Shown: positions 10,165 to 21,615, counted from the stretch's first letter. The stretch is DNA of 64,000 nt from Cytospora piceicola (GCA_023375675.1 JALQBC010000008.1:434001-498000), one strand, 5' to 3'. Made by a program: numbers and translations. Notes: generated by a model from the sequence alone, not told the origin.

Positions 10165-13100
10165 ATGTCTCAACAACAGACTGGTAATGTGGCCGCGGGC
10201 CAAAACAACAACACCAAGGCGGCGCCGCCTCCTCCGCCCAAGACTTGGACGAAAGAAGCAGTGCACCTGTTCGACGGCGTCAACGGCGACATCATCGGGG
10301 ACAAGAGCTTTCTCGGCGGCGACATCAAGTGTAAGTGTCTTCCGCATACCTTCCCCAACCCGCCTTTTCTTTGTCATACTGCCTCAGATACACTCTCTTC
10401 TGTGATCTTCTGTCTCGATGAGGTCATCCCATTCTTCCACATCACACTGCCAGGCCACATCTCTTGTCATAGGCCCTACCTATACATATTCCTTCCCATT
10501 ATGATATGTACCTGACTTGGACGCCAATATTGCAGTGACTCTTGGGTCTTTCAAACTCCCCGACCTCAACCCTTGGCTCGGCTTTCGGATCGAGATACCT
10601 CGGGCGTCGATGACGGTGACGGAACCGGCTGGTTTTGGGGTTTGTTACAGAGGCAAGTCTCCCGTTGTTGCCTCGTGGCAGATCTATACTGACCCTTACA
10701 GTCGACCGAAAATCTAATCCGGCTGGCGCTCCCGCTGTCGCGAACTCACTCGTCATCAGCGTCAAGTTCCCTCGCGGCACCCAGAAGCTTATCGAGGATG
10801 TCGTAGACAACGTCGCGGGTCGCACTAGCCCGCTGCCCCATACGCTCCTGACCAAGAACTGTTCCTCTGTGCAGTTTATCCTGTCCGAGCCTGTGGTCGT
10901 TGAAGGTTTCGGTGTGCCGTTCTCTAACCCCGGTCACCCTAGCGAAGGATGGTTGTACAGGGACGAGCCAATCGTGGGTGAAGTGAGGTTGTCCGGCATC
11001 CTTGCTCAGGAGGCGTTCACTTTTGTCGTTCCCAACACCACCGCGAAAGCTCTTGAGGCTAGGTTGAGCGTTGACGAACTCGGGCCGGTCTTCAGCTATC
11101 CATATGGACAAGAGCACAGCTGGGACCCCGCACGCTACACAGAACAGCACCCAGATATAACTGGACCGGCTTTTCCCCGTGCCTTCACCTTCTCGGATGA
11201 CAACGAGCACGTCGCTGCGTTGACGCAGAGTCAAGTACAGGACGTCTGGTGGCTGTTCGTGGCATCCATCGACATCGCGTCTCATTGGCACCCGATCTAC
11301 TTCGTGCCTCTGGGTGATGGTCATGACAGGTACTACGGCTTGGTGCAGTTGCCTGCAGACTTCAAAAAGGTACACGAAGATGCCTGGCGGAGGTTTCTAA
11401 AGGATGGGTCGTTGCAGCTTAACCTTCGTGACCGAATTGTCGAACCCGAAGCGACGGCCACATGGGATGCTCGTGTCGTGGACTACCCAGCTGGGAAGCC
11501 TCAACTACGAGACCATAAGGTCGACGACAAACTGGTCCTCATGGTCTGGAGGACTCGCGATGAGAAGAAGGGCTCTGATTTCCCAGCCAAGGTGTTCGAG
11601 ACTGGGAAAGAGGCCAGCGAAGCGTTGAAGCAAGGACCTGCGTTCTAGAATGGCGCAGCACTTGTATTCGATGCTGGTCTGACCGATGCCGAGCGCAAGG
11701 TCAAAGCTGTTTGCACTCTTTTTCCCGGGGCGAAAGGGCCTTCCAATTTCTACGGTTTACCAGGCCTCAAGTTTCCGGTGTGCATGAGCTTGTATCGCAA
11801 CTTGATGCGTGGCGCGGGCTTCTTCACCTCGTTGCAACAGCATTCTGTCCAGGACGACATTGCCACTGGTATCGGTGAACCTAGTCTGACCGAACCCAAC
11901 GCAGCACCTCCGTCCTTGTCCTCTGCGGTTGTCCCCTGGTCCCTCCCTGCAGTCAACTTCTTGGCCGGCGAGAACCAGGCCTACCAGCAGGCGCTCGTAA
12001 AGGTTGCACTTCCCAGCGACCGCGACCGAATGAGGGCATACCTGTCGAAGGTCAACTTGGGGATGGCTGTAATCACTGGTGTAAGTTGTCTTCTGTGTTC
12101 TGGGTTATTCGTACACTTCTAATGATTTTCTCAGCCTGCTGGAACGGGAAAGACTACCGCGGCCGTCGTTTTCACGCTTTCCCTCCTCACGCTTCTTGGT
12201 CCTGGCTATGGCAGTGCTCCGACTCATATCGCCGTGAGCAATTTCGCCGAGCGGCTTGATATCATTGATGAGCGGATTGCCCGAGAAGTTGGCTACGAAC
12301 CAGACGACATCTACAGTGCGTCGCCCAATTCCAAGCCTGCCGAACCAGTTCCCACCCCCAGCACCGACTCCCCTGTGCTAGTCAACAAAGTCGGCCTGGA
12401 GCGTCACCTTATCCTTCGCGGCTTCAGGATTCGTACCGAGATGCATGCTTTCAAAGATCTCCTTGAAAATCCGGATCATGCCGGACGTGGGGTCCGGGAT
12501 CCCCATTGGCATCTCGCCCGGTCGGCATCATTCTACCTTTTGCTGGTGTTGGGGCTCCCTGGTGCCGGTCGCAAGCTTGTTCCCGAGGACAGCCACCGAC
12601 TTCACGACTTTCGGTCTCTCCTCGCCAACAGGAAGGACCTGGCCGGAGTGCGTGAGCTTGCAGCCGGTAGCATCGAGTATGGTGGATACGCACGGCGTAC
12701 AGATGTGCTCAACGACAGGGCTATCCAGACGCTATTGGAGGATGTCGTCAGGGTGGCTGATATTATTTTGACGACTCCTGCCCTTTCCTGCGACGGCCAA
12801 ATCTTCCAGACGCGCAAGGAGGAAGCTAGATGGATCAGCATTGATGAGGCTGGCAACATGAGCCGGCCAGATGAAGTGTCAGTCCGCGGCAACACATGCC
12901 TGCCCTGTGTCCTCGCTGGTGACCATCTCCAGTTGCCTCCAATGGTGATCGCGGCCAAGGATGTTGACGCCGCCGGAAACGCTCGCAACCGTCACGGCGC
13001 AGATGCGGGGATGTCATCTTTAGTTAGAGCGATGACTGCGGGAGCCCCAACCTATCGCCTGCGCACGCAGCTCCGCATGGCCAGGGGTATGTTTGACCTC

Positions 13101-13928
13101 GCTGGCCGGCTCATCTACAGTGACCTCGACTGGGAGTACGGGCCTGGCACCGACATCAGCCTGCCGCAGCATGAGCCAGGCCGCCTGCTTGAGGCATATG
13201 TCCTCCAGCAGTTCCCCGACGTCAAGCCATCTCCTAATGGCACCCTCTCCCCGGTGTTCCTGCATGCACAGTCCTTCGTCATTGTCAACGAAGTGACGGG
13301 CTCCAAGTGCAACCCGGTCCAGGTCACTGTCGCCCTCAACTTCCTCACGGGCTTTGTTCAAGCTACTGGTGTTGACCCAGCCAGTATCGTCATCATCACA
13401 CCCTATGCTTGGAACGCCGATTTGATCAACAGGAAGCTCAGGAAGCCCGCTTATACTGCCCTCAACGGCATGCGTCCCGCTCAAACTGTTGACTCTTATC
13501 AGGGCCGTGAGGGTGACATTGCCGTCAACATCCTCGTCGCCACCAAGAAGACTGGCCCCGGTTTCACCGGCGACAAGTATCGTCTGAATGTCTCGATTAC
13601 TCGTCAACGCTGCGGCCTCATCCTCATTGGTGACATCAATGTCACTGGTGAGATGATGGCTAATAAAGGCGGCAAAAACCGGGGGGCTGCGCAGAAGGCC
13701 AAGGATGCAGCGAGGGCGGCCGTCATCGCTGTCGAGAGTCCTACCGGTGAGATCGTTTACGTCAACCCTGGAGTGCTCAAGAAGGCACTGCAAAGCATGG
13801 TTGCGGCCGGTCGAGTGGCGAGGGTGGAGACACCCCGGAAGGGAGATGAGAGGGAGGACGATATGGGGGAGAAGGTCGCCGCCGAGGAGGCAAAACAGAA
13901 CCAAAGAAAAAGGAAATCATACATATAA
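10165..13928 (+). CDS. SF1 (UPF1-like) RNA/DNA helicase gene with one in-frame TAG; intact status unresolved
   Basis: Four exons fit: 10165-10330, 10536-10652, 10702-12080 and 12135-13928, for 1151 codons, one of them TAG at 11646-11648. The N-terminal half (Gln-rich start, PPPPP tract) matches no family I know. The C-terminal half is a superfamily-1 helicase: Walker A GPAGTGKTT created exactly by splicing at 12080/12135, Walker B ISIDEAG, motif III AGDHLQLPP, VIITPYAWN, then VDSYQGREGD (motif V) and NVSITRQRCGLILIGD (motif VI, usually NVALTRAR). Intron 2 appears to use a GC-AG pair (donor GCAAGT at 10653). The frame continues normally on both sides of the TAG, so it is a nonsense change (CAG to TAG would suffice), a readthrough site, or the end of a weak 57-bp in-frame intron (11592-11648, donor GTGTTC). 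If the stop is real, the helicase part is lost. The RNA ligase gene follows 417 bp downstream. Confidence 0.72.
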
Positions 13929-14345
13929 TTACAATAAACTACTGTAGGCACAGGAAGTATTATTATGGAAGAAAAAGAGCTAGTCGTAATGGGGATTGTG
14001 CTGATGCAGTACAAATTGCAAGTGCTGCAGCAGTCTGCATATGTACCTAAGTACCTTGTGAGGTTAGATGGGAGATTCTGCAACACATTGGGTCCATGGG
14101 AGCTAGGTTGTCTGTGAATCTGACCAGATTTTTGCGTGGATTTTATCTAGAGGTGACTGCTTCGATGTCTAGAAATTGGCGGAAGGTACTACTGACCAAA
14201 GTTATAGACCGACCTGAAAGCCAAATCCCCTTCAACTACGAACAAACCAGCCATATAATAACAGCAACGACAAAACCCAAAAATAATTCAATGCAAGGCC
14301 ATCCCTCACATTCCAGAGGTCACAAGACACAGCTCGGAGCTAGAG
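13929..14345. promoter_or_regulatory. short spacer before the RNA ligase gene
   Basis: 417 bp between two same-strand genes. A TATA-like tataata at 14254-14260 lies about 90 bp before the ligase ATG. No separate gene is supported. Confidence 0.4.
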
Positions 14346-15530
14346 ATGGATCGAAACCCCCAAGAACGCCCACAGGCACCGTTGCCAATGGCCCACCAGC
14401 GAAAGCTGGTGACGATGCGCCCGATCACAGACCTCCGCCATTTCAAAGGCGGCCAGAAGCGCTTCGACGTTGCCACTGTGCGCGGCGGGTGGACCGTTGT
14501 AGTCAGGAGGGACGAGTGGAAGGTTGGCGAGCTGGTTCTATACTTCGAGATCGACAGCTTCATCCCCTCCAGAGACGGGCGGTTCGACTGGGAGGACTAT
14601 GGCTCCATGATCAGGTACCAGGGCGAGATGGGCTACCATGTCAGGTCCAAGATGTATGGGAAGAATATCTCGCAGGGGCTCATCCTGGATATTGAGCGGT
14701 TTCCAGAGGTCAAGGAGGTACTCCAAGGCTTGTCGAAAGAGCTTGGACCGATCGAGGGCATGAGGGCGGCGCAGGAGATGGCGTTCGAGGAGATCCTGGG
14801 AGTAAACAAATGGGAGCCTCCGGTCGAGGCTATAGGCCAGGTCATCGGCCAAGCTCCACCATTCTTCCGTCGACCTGGTTGCGAGCGAGTTCAGAACCTG
14901 CCTGAGCTATTCACGGCGAGGTATCTCAACGAGCACTTCCAGATCACGGAGAAGATCGATGGGGTGTCAATGACGGTATATCGAGTACAAAAGGGATCGC
15001 AATGGCACGCGTGCCTACCCACCTTGCCGCAGGGCTCGACGCAGGAGAGCGAGACGTCTCGTGTCGGAGTCGCCAGTCGGATGGAAGACCTCGACGAGAA
15101 GGCCGACAGCGCCTACTGGCAGGCCGCGAAGCTGATCGAGCTCCCCAAGAAAATACACAAGCTGGGACCAGCCAACCTCGCCGTCCAGGGCGAGCTCATC
15201 GGCCCGACAATCAAGAGCAACAGTCTCGGCTTCGCACCGGACGAGCCACACCAGTTCCTCGTGTTCCAGATCTACAACATCGACACGCAGAGGTGGATGG
15301 ATCCTAGGAAGGTGGTGCAGCTGTGCGAGGCGCACAATCTGCCGCATGTGCCTGTCATTGGGAGGTTCAAGCTGAGGGAGTTTGCGACGGGCCTCAACGA
15401 GATACTGGCCAAGGCGGAGGGGGTCGGATTCCGTGGTCAGACTAGGGAGGGGCTGGTGTTCAAGATGTGCGGGGACGAGTTTGCGTTCAAGGTAATCTCG
15501 AACAAGTGGCTTCTGGAGAACGGAGAATAG
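14346..15530 (+). CDS. RNA ligase, DRB0094 (Rnl5) family
   Basis: Intronless 394-residue ATP-dependent RNA ligase that would seal 3'-OH/5'-phosphate ends through a lysyl-AMP intermediate. An N-terminal OB-like domain (residues about 20-115, with WTVVVRRDEWKVGELVLYFEID) precedes the nucleotidyltransferase domain, the order seen in Deinococcus DRB0094. Motifs: I at 201-206 TEKIDG with Lys203 as the adenylated residue; IIIa-like GELIGP at 282-287; IV REGLVFK at 367-373; V FKVISNKWLL at 381-390. All key residues are present, so it should be active. The start at 14346 leaves about 20 extra residues before the OB domain; Met15 or Met24 are alternatives. It follows an SF1 helicase gene on the same strand, suggesting but not proving a shared RNA-repair task. 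Confidence 0.92.
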   Translation: MDRNPQERPQAPLPMAHQRKLVTMRPITDLRHFKGGQKRFDVATVRGGWTVVVRRDEWKVGELVLYFEIDSFIPSRDGRFDWEDYGSMIRYQGEMGYHVRSKMYGKNISQGLILDIERFPEVKEVLQGLSKELGPIEGMRAAQEMAFEEILGVNKWEPPVEAIGQVIGQAPPFFRRPGCERVQNLPELFTARYLNEHFQITEKIDGVSMTVYRVQKGSQWHACLPTLPQGSTQESETSRVGVASRMEDLDEKADSAYWQAAKLIELPKKIHKLGPANLAVQGELIGPTIKSNSLGFAPDEPHQFLVFQIYNIDTQRWMDPRKVVQLCEAHNLPHVPVIGRFKLREFATGLNEILAKAEGVGFRGQTREGLVFKMCGDEFAFKVISNKWLLENGE

Positions 15531-15890
15531 CCGTGGCTTTACAGGAAGGAGACAGGGATTTCGTTCCGCAGTCAACTCGAAAGCTGAGAAGACACACCGT
15601 CGACTTGTGTATCGAGTAGATTTTGGTACCTATGATAGTGGCTCGCCTTCTTACGGCCGTCAACCTTTCAAATCTTGGTCAAGTCGTTTCTTCCACCTGT
15701 GTTTAGCATCCAATAATGATGTCAAGCCATATATTCTGCTCAGAGTATATCTCCATAGCATCTCTTTATATCTAGGCCATAGCTAGCGATTTGTTCATGA
15801 TCAAGCTTCTCCAACATGGCCTGAATGTGTACTAGGTACCATACCGCGCACTGGTGGGCTGCAAAGGGCATCATAGTGATCTTCACAGGT
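15531..15890. other. intergenic
   Basis: 3' flank of the RNA ligase gene up to the edge of the AT-rich block. No gene or repeat was recognised. Confidence 0.4.
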
Positions 15891-16080
15891 ACAACGATAG
15901 GTTTGTTAACCTAGTGATGATTTCTAATTATAACAAACTATCGTTATAAAGACCTTTAGGTTAAGGTAAATAAAACCTTAAAGGAGACCTTCCTTTAAAG
16001 ACTGTTTTAACTTTTACGGTACCTTTATAAGTATAACGAAGGCCTTAATTTAAAGGTAGTTGTAAGCCTAAAGGGGGCCT

Positions 16081-16159
16081 TTTAATCGGAGTAAACTTGT
16101 TTTAATCGAGGTAGACTTGTTTTAATCGAGGTAAACTTGTTTAATCGAGGTATACTTAT
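16081..16159. repeat. 20-bp tandem repeat, about four copies
   Basis: Units begin at 16081, 16101, 16121 and 16141. The consensus is close to tttaatcgaggtaaacttgt, with one to three differences per copy; the last copy is 19 bp and the most diverged. Confidence 0.85.
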
Positions 16160-16373
16160 TCTCGAGGTAATTCTAAAAGGAAGGTACGATTCCCTTTCCG
16201 AAGGTTGTTTACTTTGTTAAGGTTACCCCAGGAGGTCTATATACGTACTACGCTAAGGCACGAAGACTGACCGTTAAAGATTCTCTTTATCGTTTTAATA
16301 CGCTAGTTCCCTTACAATTTAAAGGTTTATAACGAGGGTCGAGATTAATCTTTGTCGAGATTAATCTTAATAG

Positions 16374-16428
16374 ATTGATCTTAATAGATTGATCTTAATG
16401 GATTGATCTTGATTGATCTTAATTGATC
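16374..16428. repeat. short tandem repeat of attgatctta units
   Basis: Four to five imperfect copies: two at a 14-bp period (attgatcttaatag-like), followed by 10-bp versions. Related gagattaatct words lie just upstream at 16341-16366. The array sits inside the AT-rich block. Confidence 0.65.
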
Positions 16429-16870
16429 CGAAGGGCCTGGCTAGCGTACCTACCTTCGGTCTTGAAATCTGGTGATAGATTCTGGTAAAGTCTTTCGAGA
16501 AAGGAAGGCACCTACGTAAGCCGCCGGAAAGGTATCTACGTACCTAAGTATCTAGAAACAAGGTAGCCTTAACAGAGGAAGGATCGCCATTTCTGAAAAT
16601 GAAGACCTTGCCGTCGAACCTACCTTTCTCGAGAAAGATTACCTTTCGTACGAGTCTATTATTTTACTCCGTGATCGTTTTAGCTTCCGAGGCTACCCTT
16701 AACAATTTACATAGCTTTAAGTACGTAAGGCTGTTAGTTACTTACAATTCCCTTAACACTATTAATTACCTACCTACTATAGTGCCCGTCTTAAAATGTA
16801 GGTCCTGAGATAGTCTTTTAACTCTAAGATAGATTTTAAACTCTGGGACTACTATTCTATTAGCGAGGGT

Positions 16871-17713
16871 CCTAGTGATTGCTATTACACCCCACCAGTG
16901 CGCGGTATGGCCCCCCCCCGCCCCTAGTCCACAACACATAGGTCATGTTACGTGCTCAGATAACCGCGCTGAAGGTTCCGACACGACTCCTACTAATATG
17001 CTTCTTACATACATAAAACATCACGCGATAATGATAGGTTTAATCCACAAGCCCCCAGGGCTTCAGGTGATACGGTTCTACCAAAGGGCTTCATGACTGA
17101 TGTCTCTTATCGTTCAAATTGAGGTTACGAGTGGTGATTACTACCTAGGTATTAAATGCTGTGCAGACCAAGGGTACATAAGCGCCATACGTCGAGTTCT
17201 CAGTATCCTATCTAACCTCATGTGAAAACCAGCCACGATATGGTACTTCTGCTCTGAAAAAGAAAAACAAACACACCGCAAAATATTCCAGGAGAGGCAA
17301 AAAGACAAACTTGACAAAAAAAATAAAACAAAAAGGGGGGGGCGACGACAACGCCGGCAAGTACCGATCTCGCACCGAGGCGCTCGAATCGACGACAACG
17401 AATTAGCAAGTGTGGGAAGTTTTACCTACACCACGCAAGCCATGGTACTGCCTGTTGATAGCACGAGTTTACACACCTCTATATGCCTGCTTCGAGCCTC
17501 CCACAGGGCGTCTCTTCCTGTCCAGGTGGCCCAAGCTCCCATCTGTATACCTACCTAGGTACCTAGGTACCCTTCGACTGATCTGTACCTTAGCGACCAC
17601 CCCCCCCTCTCCAGAAGCTAGCCTTGCATCTATATTTATTTTCAGTTGAGCTCCCTTTCACTGATCCCATCCAAACTTCACCTAAAACCTCGCCACCCAC
17701 GAGTCCGCCTACG
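16871..17713. other. intergenic
   Basis: Holds a C-run near 16911-16919, a purine-rich tract ending in a G-run at 17334-17341, and a tandem CCTAGGTA palindrome around 17553-17572. A pyrimidine-rich leader precedes the ATG at 17714. No gene is supported. Confidence 0.4.
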
Positions 17714-18886
17714 ATGCCTGCCTCAACCGCGGGACCCGTCTCCCGCCATCGTCTGGCCCTTGGTCGGATTCCAGGCCTGGAGATCGACAACACCATCGAG
17801 CTTCCTGGTGATCCAGGTCGTAAGTTCCTCGCAAGTGAGAAGTACAGCAGCGATGATGCTTTGGAGGCTCGCCAGGTTACCAACGGCACCTACCTTGTCC
17901 AGACTCTTGACTGGTTCCTCGAGTTTGCCCCCACCGACAATCAGAACAAGCATCACAAAGAGCACTTCGTAAGTTTATCATGATGAGCTTGGTAATACTT
18001 CGTGAAAACAGCTGACGCGGGGAAAGTGGGCTTTGATTCGCGACGAGACTGGCATCGACATTGAGTGTCTCACCCCCATCAACGTCGAGAAGACCTACGT
18101 CGCATTCCAGGACATGCGCCGCCTCTTCAAGATCAGAAACCGCTACAAGTACCATAACACCCAGAAGGGAGGCATGACAGATGATCAGATCTTCTTCATG
18201 GACCTGTTGGACGACAACCACTCCCGCGTCCTCAACGGATTCTCACGATTCCAGCTTCAGTACGGCTTGCGACGCGACGACAACTTCGGCGAGCGCATGG
18301 CTTCTCGTGTTTTGCAGTGGCGTTCTCGTATGAAGAGCCCCGAGGACCTCCTGTTCGCCTTCCCCTAGATGGCTCTTGACGTTTTGCCTATCGAGGATCA
18401 GGACGAGAGTAGGTCTTACAGTTCTTTCACCCCATCCTTATGGAAGTCTGGGAAGCGATCTTCGTGCATCATCTAACTTTTGTCAAAGATTTCAGGCAGA
18501 TGGCTGAGAATTATGCCCTTACCTTCAACAAGGCTTCCTCCAAGACCATCGTCGATATCGCAGCCGACGACGCCGCGATGATTCATGTCGATATTTCCAA
18601 CGACTCCCCCAAGACGGCTAAGCTGAAGACCATCGGTCACCAGCTCAACAATCTCAAGGCGGACATTGACAGCCAGGATCAGAAGACTATGGAGATGGAC
18701 GTGAAGTATGGTGGCATCGGAACCTCGATCCAGAATGCCATCGCAGACATGCAGGAGGACATGGTTCAGATGGGCCAAGACGCGGAGAAGAAGCACAACG
18801 AGGCTAAGACGTCCCTCTCGGCGATTGCCACGGACATGGTCGAGATCAAGAAGATGGTTTCTTTCATGCTCCGTCAGGGAAACTAA
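17714..18886 (+). CDS. uncharacterised protein with C-terminal coiled coil; one in-frame TAG
   Basis: Three exons keep one frame: 17714-17968, 18012-18408 and 18489-18886, 350 codons in all including an internal TAG at 18366-18368. The first intron has donor GTAAGT; the second (18409-18488, donor GTAGGT) joins DQDE to NFRQMAENYAL. Before the TAG the protein is mixed alpha/beta-like with many Arg/Asp residues (RGKWALIRDETGIDIECL). After it comes a region of 150 residues ending in a heptad-like helix (residues about 270-345) that resembles a coiled coil. I recognise no family. The frame before and after the TAG reads equally well (LLFAFP, stop, MALDVLPIEDQ), so one CAG to TAG change would explain the break; an ATG follows the stop directly, so re-initiation is also possible. 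Confidence 0.6.
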
Positions 18887-19344
18887 AGCCGTCAAGTCTG
18901 TGCATCGGATGTGCAGGCACACGGCGGGAACAAGTCATGCGTGTATTGGAACCTGGTTTCTAAGGAAAAGGATTGTCTTGTATTAGTAGCACAGGGTGAT
19001 TAGTGTGTGTGAGTTAACCTCATAGGCACTACCTACCGTATGCCTGGCGTTACAAGAGATTCAGTCAGCAAACGAAATCAAAGTCTGTCCATCCAACTAG
19101 AGCCCATGATTACCAGTGCCTGTCGAGCCTGTAGCTTGCCTACAAAGTACATATGTAGGTAACTGTTTACGTGACCCCGCAAAATCCCGAGCGTGCCCTG
19201 GTGAGTTTCATTTCACCTGCAAAGCAAACCGCCTTACCCAGCCGTTTAATGTCAGGAAGCAACACATCGCGATCTCGCAATTACCTACCATCAGAAGCAC
19301 GACTCTCCCTATGCATAATACAACTGAAAACCAGCCTCGACAGA
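18887..19344. other. intergenic spacer
   Basis: 458 bp between two same-strand genes. The frame of the MYND gene stays open upstream to about 19171, with an alternative ATG at 19249, so the 3' part may belong to that gene. Nothing else was seen. Confidence 0.4.
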
Positions 19345-21490
19345 ATGGACACGCGATCGGTCATTCGAAGCCGTCGCCAAAGCGCGAGGCTGCACCAACA
19401 GCCGCGTGACAGCAAGGCCGCGGAGCAGTCCATGCATAACAGACGCGTCTCTGGAACAAATGTGTCAAGGAAGAGGGCTAAGTCTGTCACTTCAGAGCCT
19501 GCCATCCCCAAGGAAGCCACTATCAAGAGAGCTCATTCAGCGACCGAATCAACACCAAATGTAACTCCTGAGCCTCCCGTCACCGCTAAGAGCCGAACGA
19601 AGGATGGAGGACGTGTCGCTAACTCGTCCATGTTCCCTAACCTCCCTCCTACCAAGAATACGAGTGTCGATGACGACGATATTCAGCGAAATCCTGACAT
19701 GGAGCTATTGAGGAAGCCCTTTGCGGAGGCCAGCGACAACATTGGTACAGAGAGACGAGTAAGTCGTGTGAGCGCGAGATGGGTCAAGACTGCGCAGGGT
19801 GCCATGCGACTGGTCGAGGATACACCCCACAATGCCTCAGCTGGCCCGACGACTCAGTCAGAGAAGGCGCCTCACGGTGATGATGCGTCGCTGCCAGAAA
19901 ACCGGCGCAGAAGCGCGAGACTGGTTAGTAGCACGTCGGGAGTGGTTGAAAATCAAGACGACGGTCGCCAATACTGATCCCAAGACCACGCAGTCATCCA
20001 CAACAGAGAAGGCACCTCCAGCCCCCACAACGCCCTTGGAGAAAGGTCGAGAAGTCGAGCTACAACATGCTCCCCACACAGCCTCACAGGCGAACTCTTC
20101 AGACTCCAGCCTGACCGACCTCGACGAGCTTCCCCCATACAGCGGCCTGCCCTTCGCCGATGGCCCAGATGAAGAGCTCGACTTTGCCGAGAAAACATCT
20201 CCGATTCCCGCGCTGGTGGCCGATATTGCGAAAATCATCGAGACATCGAGTCCTATTGCAGCCCGGACCTCTCAAATCGTCACCTCGAACGTGGCAACAT
20301 CTACCGAAGCCTCAGCTGTGAAGACAACTTCCATCACTGTACTTGCTCCCGACAGCACTGGTGTTGCAGACAGTACGACCGAAGCCGCTCAACAAGTCGA
20401 TTACACTCTCTCCTGTGCGCAGCCAGCAACCTACAGTCCGTTGCCCCTCGATTGCACTCCAGGAGTGAGTTCCGGTGGTATCAATGTTCCCCATACTTTC
20501 GAGGAAAACGCAGCAACGGCCCGTGCGACCTCTCCTGACACTATCACGGAAGGCCATTGCCAGAGCCACAGTCCCCGCGGCGTCAAGCGACCTGTTGAGG
20601 AGATGAGCCACGATGAGCAAACTCCGGTGCGGCACCAACCTCCGGGATCCTCTAGCCGCCCGTTCTCGCTTGTCACCCCCACTCGGACCGCCAACTTGAT
20701 CGAATCCGCTAGTTCGCGAGACTGCTATGACGCTCAGTATGATGAGCTTGGTAGCCCGGGTGCAGGTCTCTGGCCGGATGGGGAGAACTACAGTCCGCAG
20801 CCCCAGCACCAGAGCGATTCCCCGCGCGGAGCTGAGCAGATCACCGTCCAAGGAGAGGAGCACAATCCTGCTGCTTCTGAACATGGAGCGGGCCATTTGC
20901 CCCACCTACAGACCATCACGAAGTGCGGCGACTGCGGAAAGACGCCCCGGAGGTTCATCGTCTGTGCCAAGTGCCTGAAGACTCGCTACTGCGGCAGGTA
21001 CTGTCAGATATGGAACTGGCCCATTCACCGACGTTCGTGCCAGGATTGCGAAGAGGCGAACCCAGGCGAGGTAGAGAGGCAGGAGGAGTACCTGAAAGGA
21101 ATGTGGGCTGGTGCACTTCGGGTGCTGAAGGAGAATGTCATTGATCGGGGTCCTGAGACGGATGGAGAGATGAAAGAGCAGGCTGCTCTGCAAGCTATGG
21201 TCGATTCCAGCTTCGTGGGCCATGAATCTGGCGAGAATACTGTTGAGCAGCGCATTGGCCTGCATGGAGATGGCGGTGAAGCAGTCACTGGTGAGGATGG
21301 AAGTGGACAGGAGGAGATCAGTATGAGTCTTGATGAGGTTATGGGAGATTCTGTAATGACTGATCAGCATGTCCAAGATGATGTTCAGGACAGGGAGGAT
21401 GCCGTCTTCAAGATGCCGCCTCCTTCCCCCGAGTCGATGTCCCGATCTCGAGCCATGGCGCTGCGTTTGGCCCAGGCTGCGGAGTTCTAA
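19345..21490 (+). CDS. MYND-type zinc finger protein
   Basis: Predicted 691 residues from two exons, 19345-19923 and 19994-21490. The 70-bp intron (donor GTTAGT, branch ACTGAT, acceptor ACGCAG) explains the frame change. Most of the protein is Ser/Thr/Pro-rich and probably disordered. The only folded part visible is a MYND finger at residues 504-546: CGDC, then CAKC, YC, YC, His, and two more Cys in the RRSCQDC segment, a complete ligand set for two zinc ions. MYND fingers usually bind proline-rich partners in transcriptional complexes. Basic motifs of the type RRxSARL occur near both ends of exon 1 (RRQSARL, RRRSARL), perhaps short interaction or nuclear-targeting motifs. ATG 19249 would add 32 residues. 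A 12-base G-run follows in the 3' region (21531-21542). Confidence 0.82.
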
Positions 21491-21615
21491 CCTGTATAAT
21501 TCAGATCCATGAAGAAGAAGAAAAAGAGAAGGGGGGGGGGGGTGTTAGATCGCAACTTCACCAGGCTACATATGCGGTAGATACGAGGAGCCGCTGTGGA
21601 TCTGCTTACGTTATA

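Larger units (their letters stand above)
15891..16870. repeat. degenerate AT-rich, RIP-like repeat block
   Basis: About 1 kb rich in TpA and taa/tta words with many stops in all frames, in sharp contrast to the GC-balanced genes on both sides. It contains a 20-bp tandem array (16081-16159) and a second, looser array of attgatctta units (about 16340-16430). No transposase or reverse-transcriptase frame survives. The composition fits a mobile or satellite sequence mutated by RIP, an inference that a dinucleotide index would test. Confidence 0.6.
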
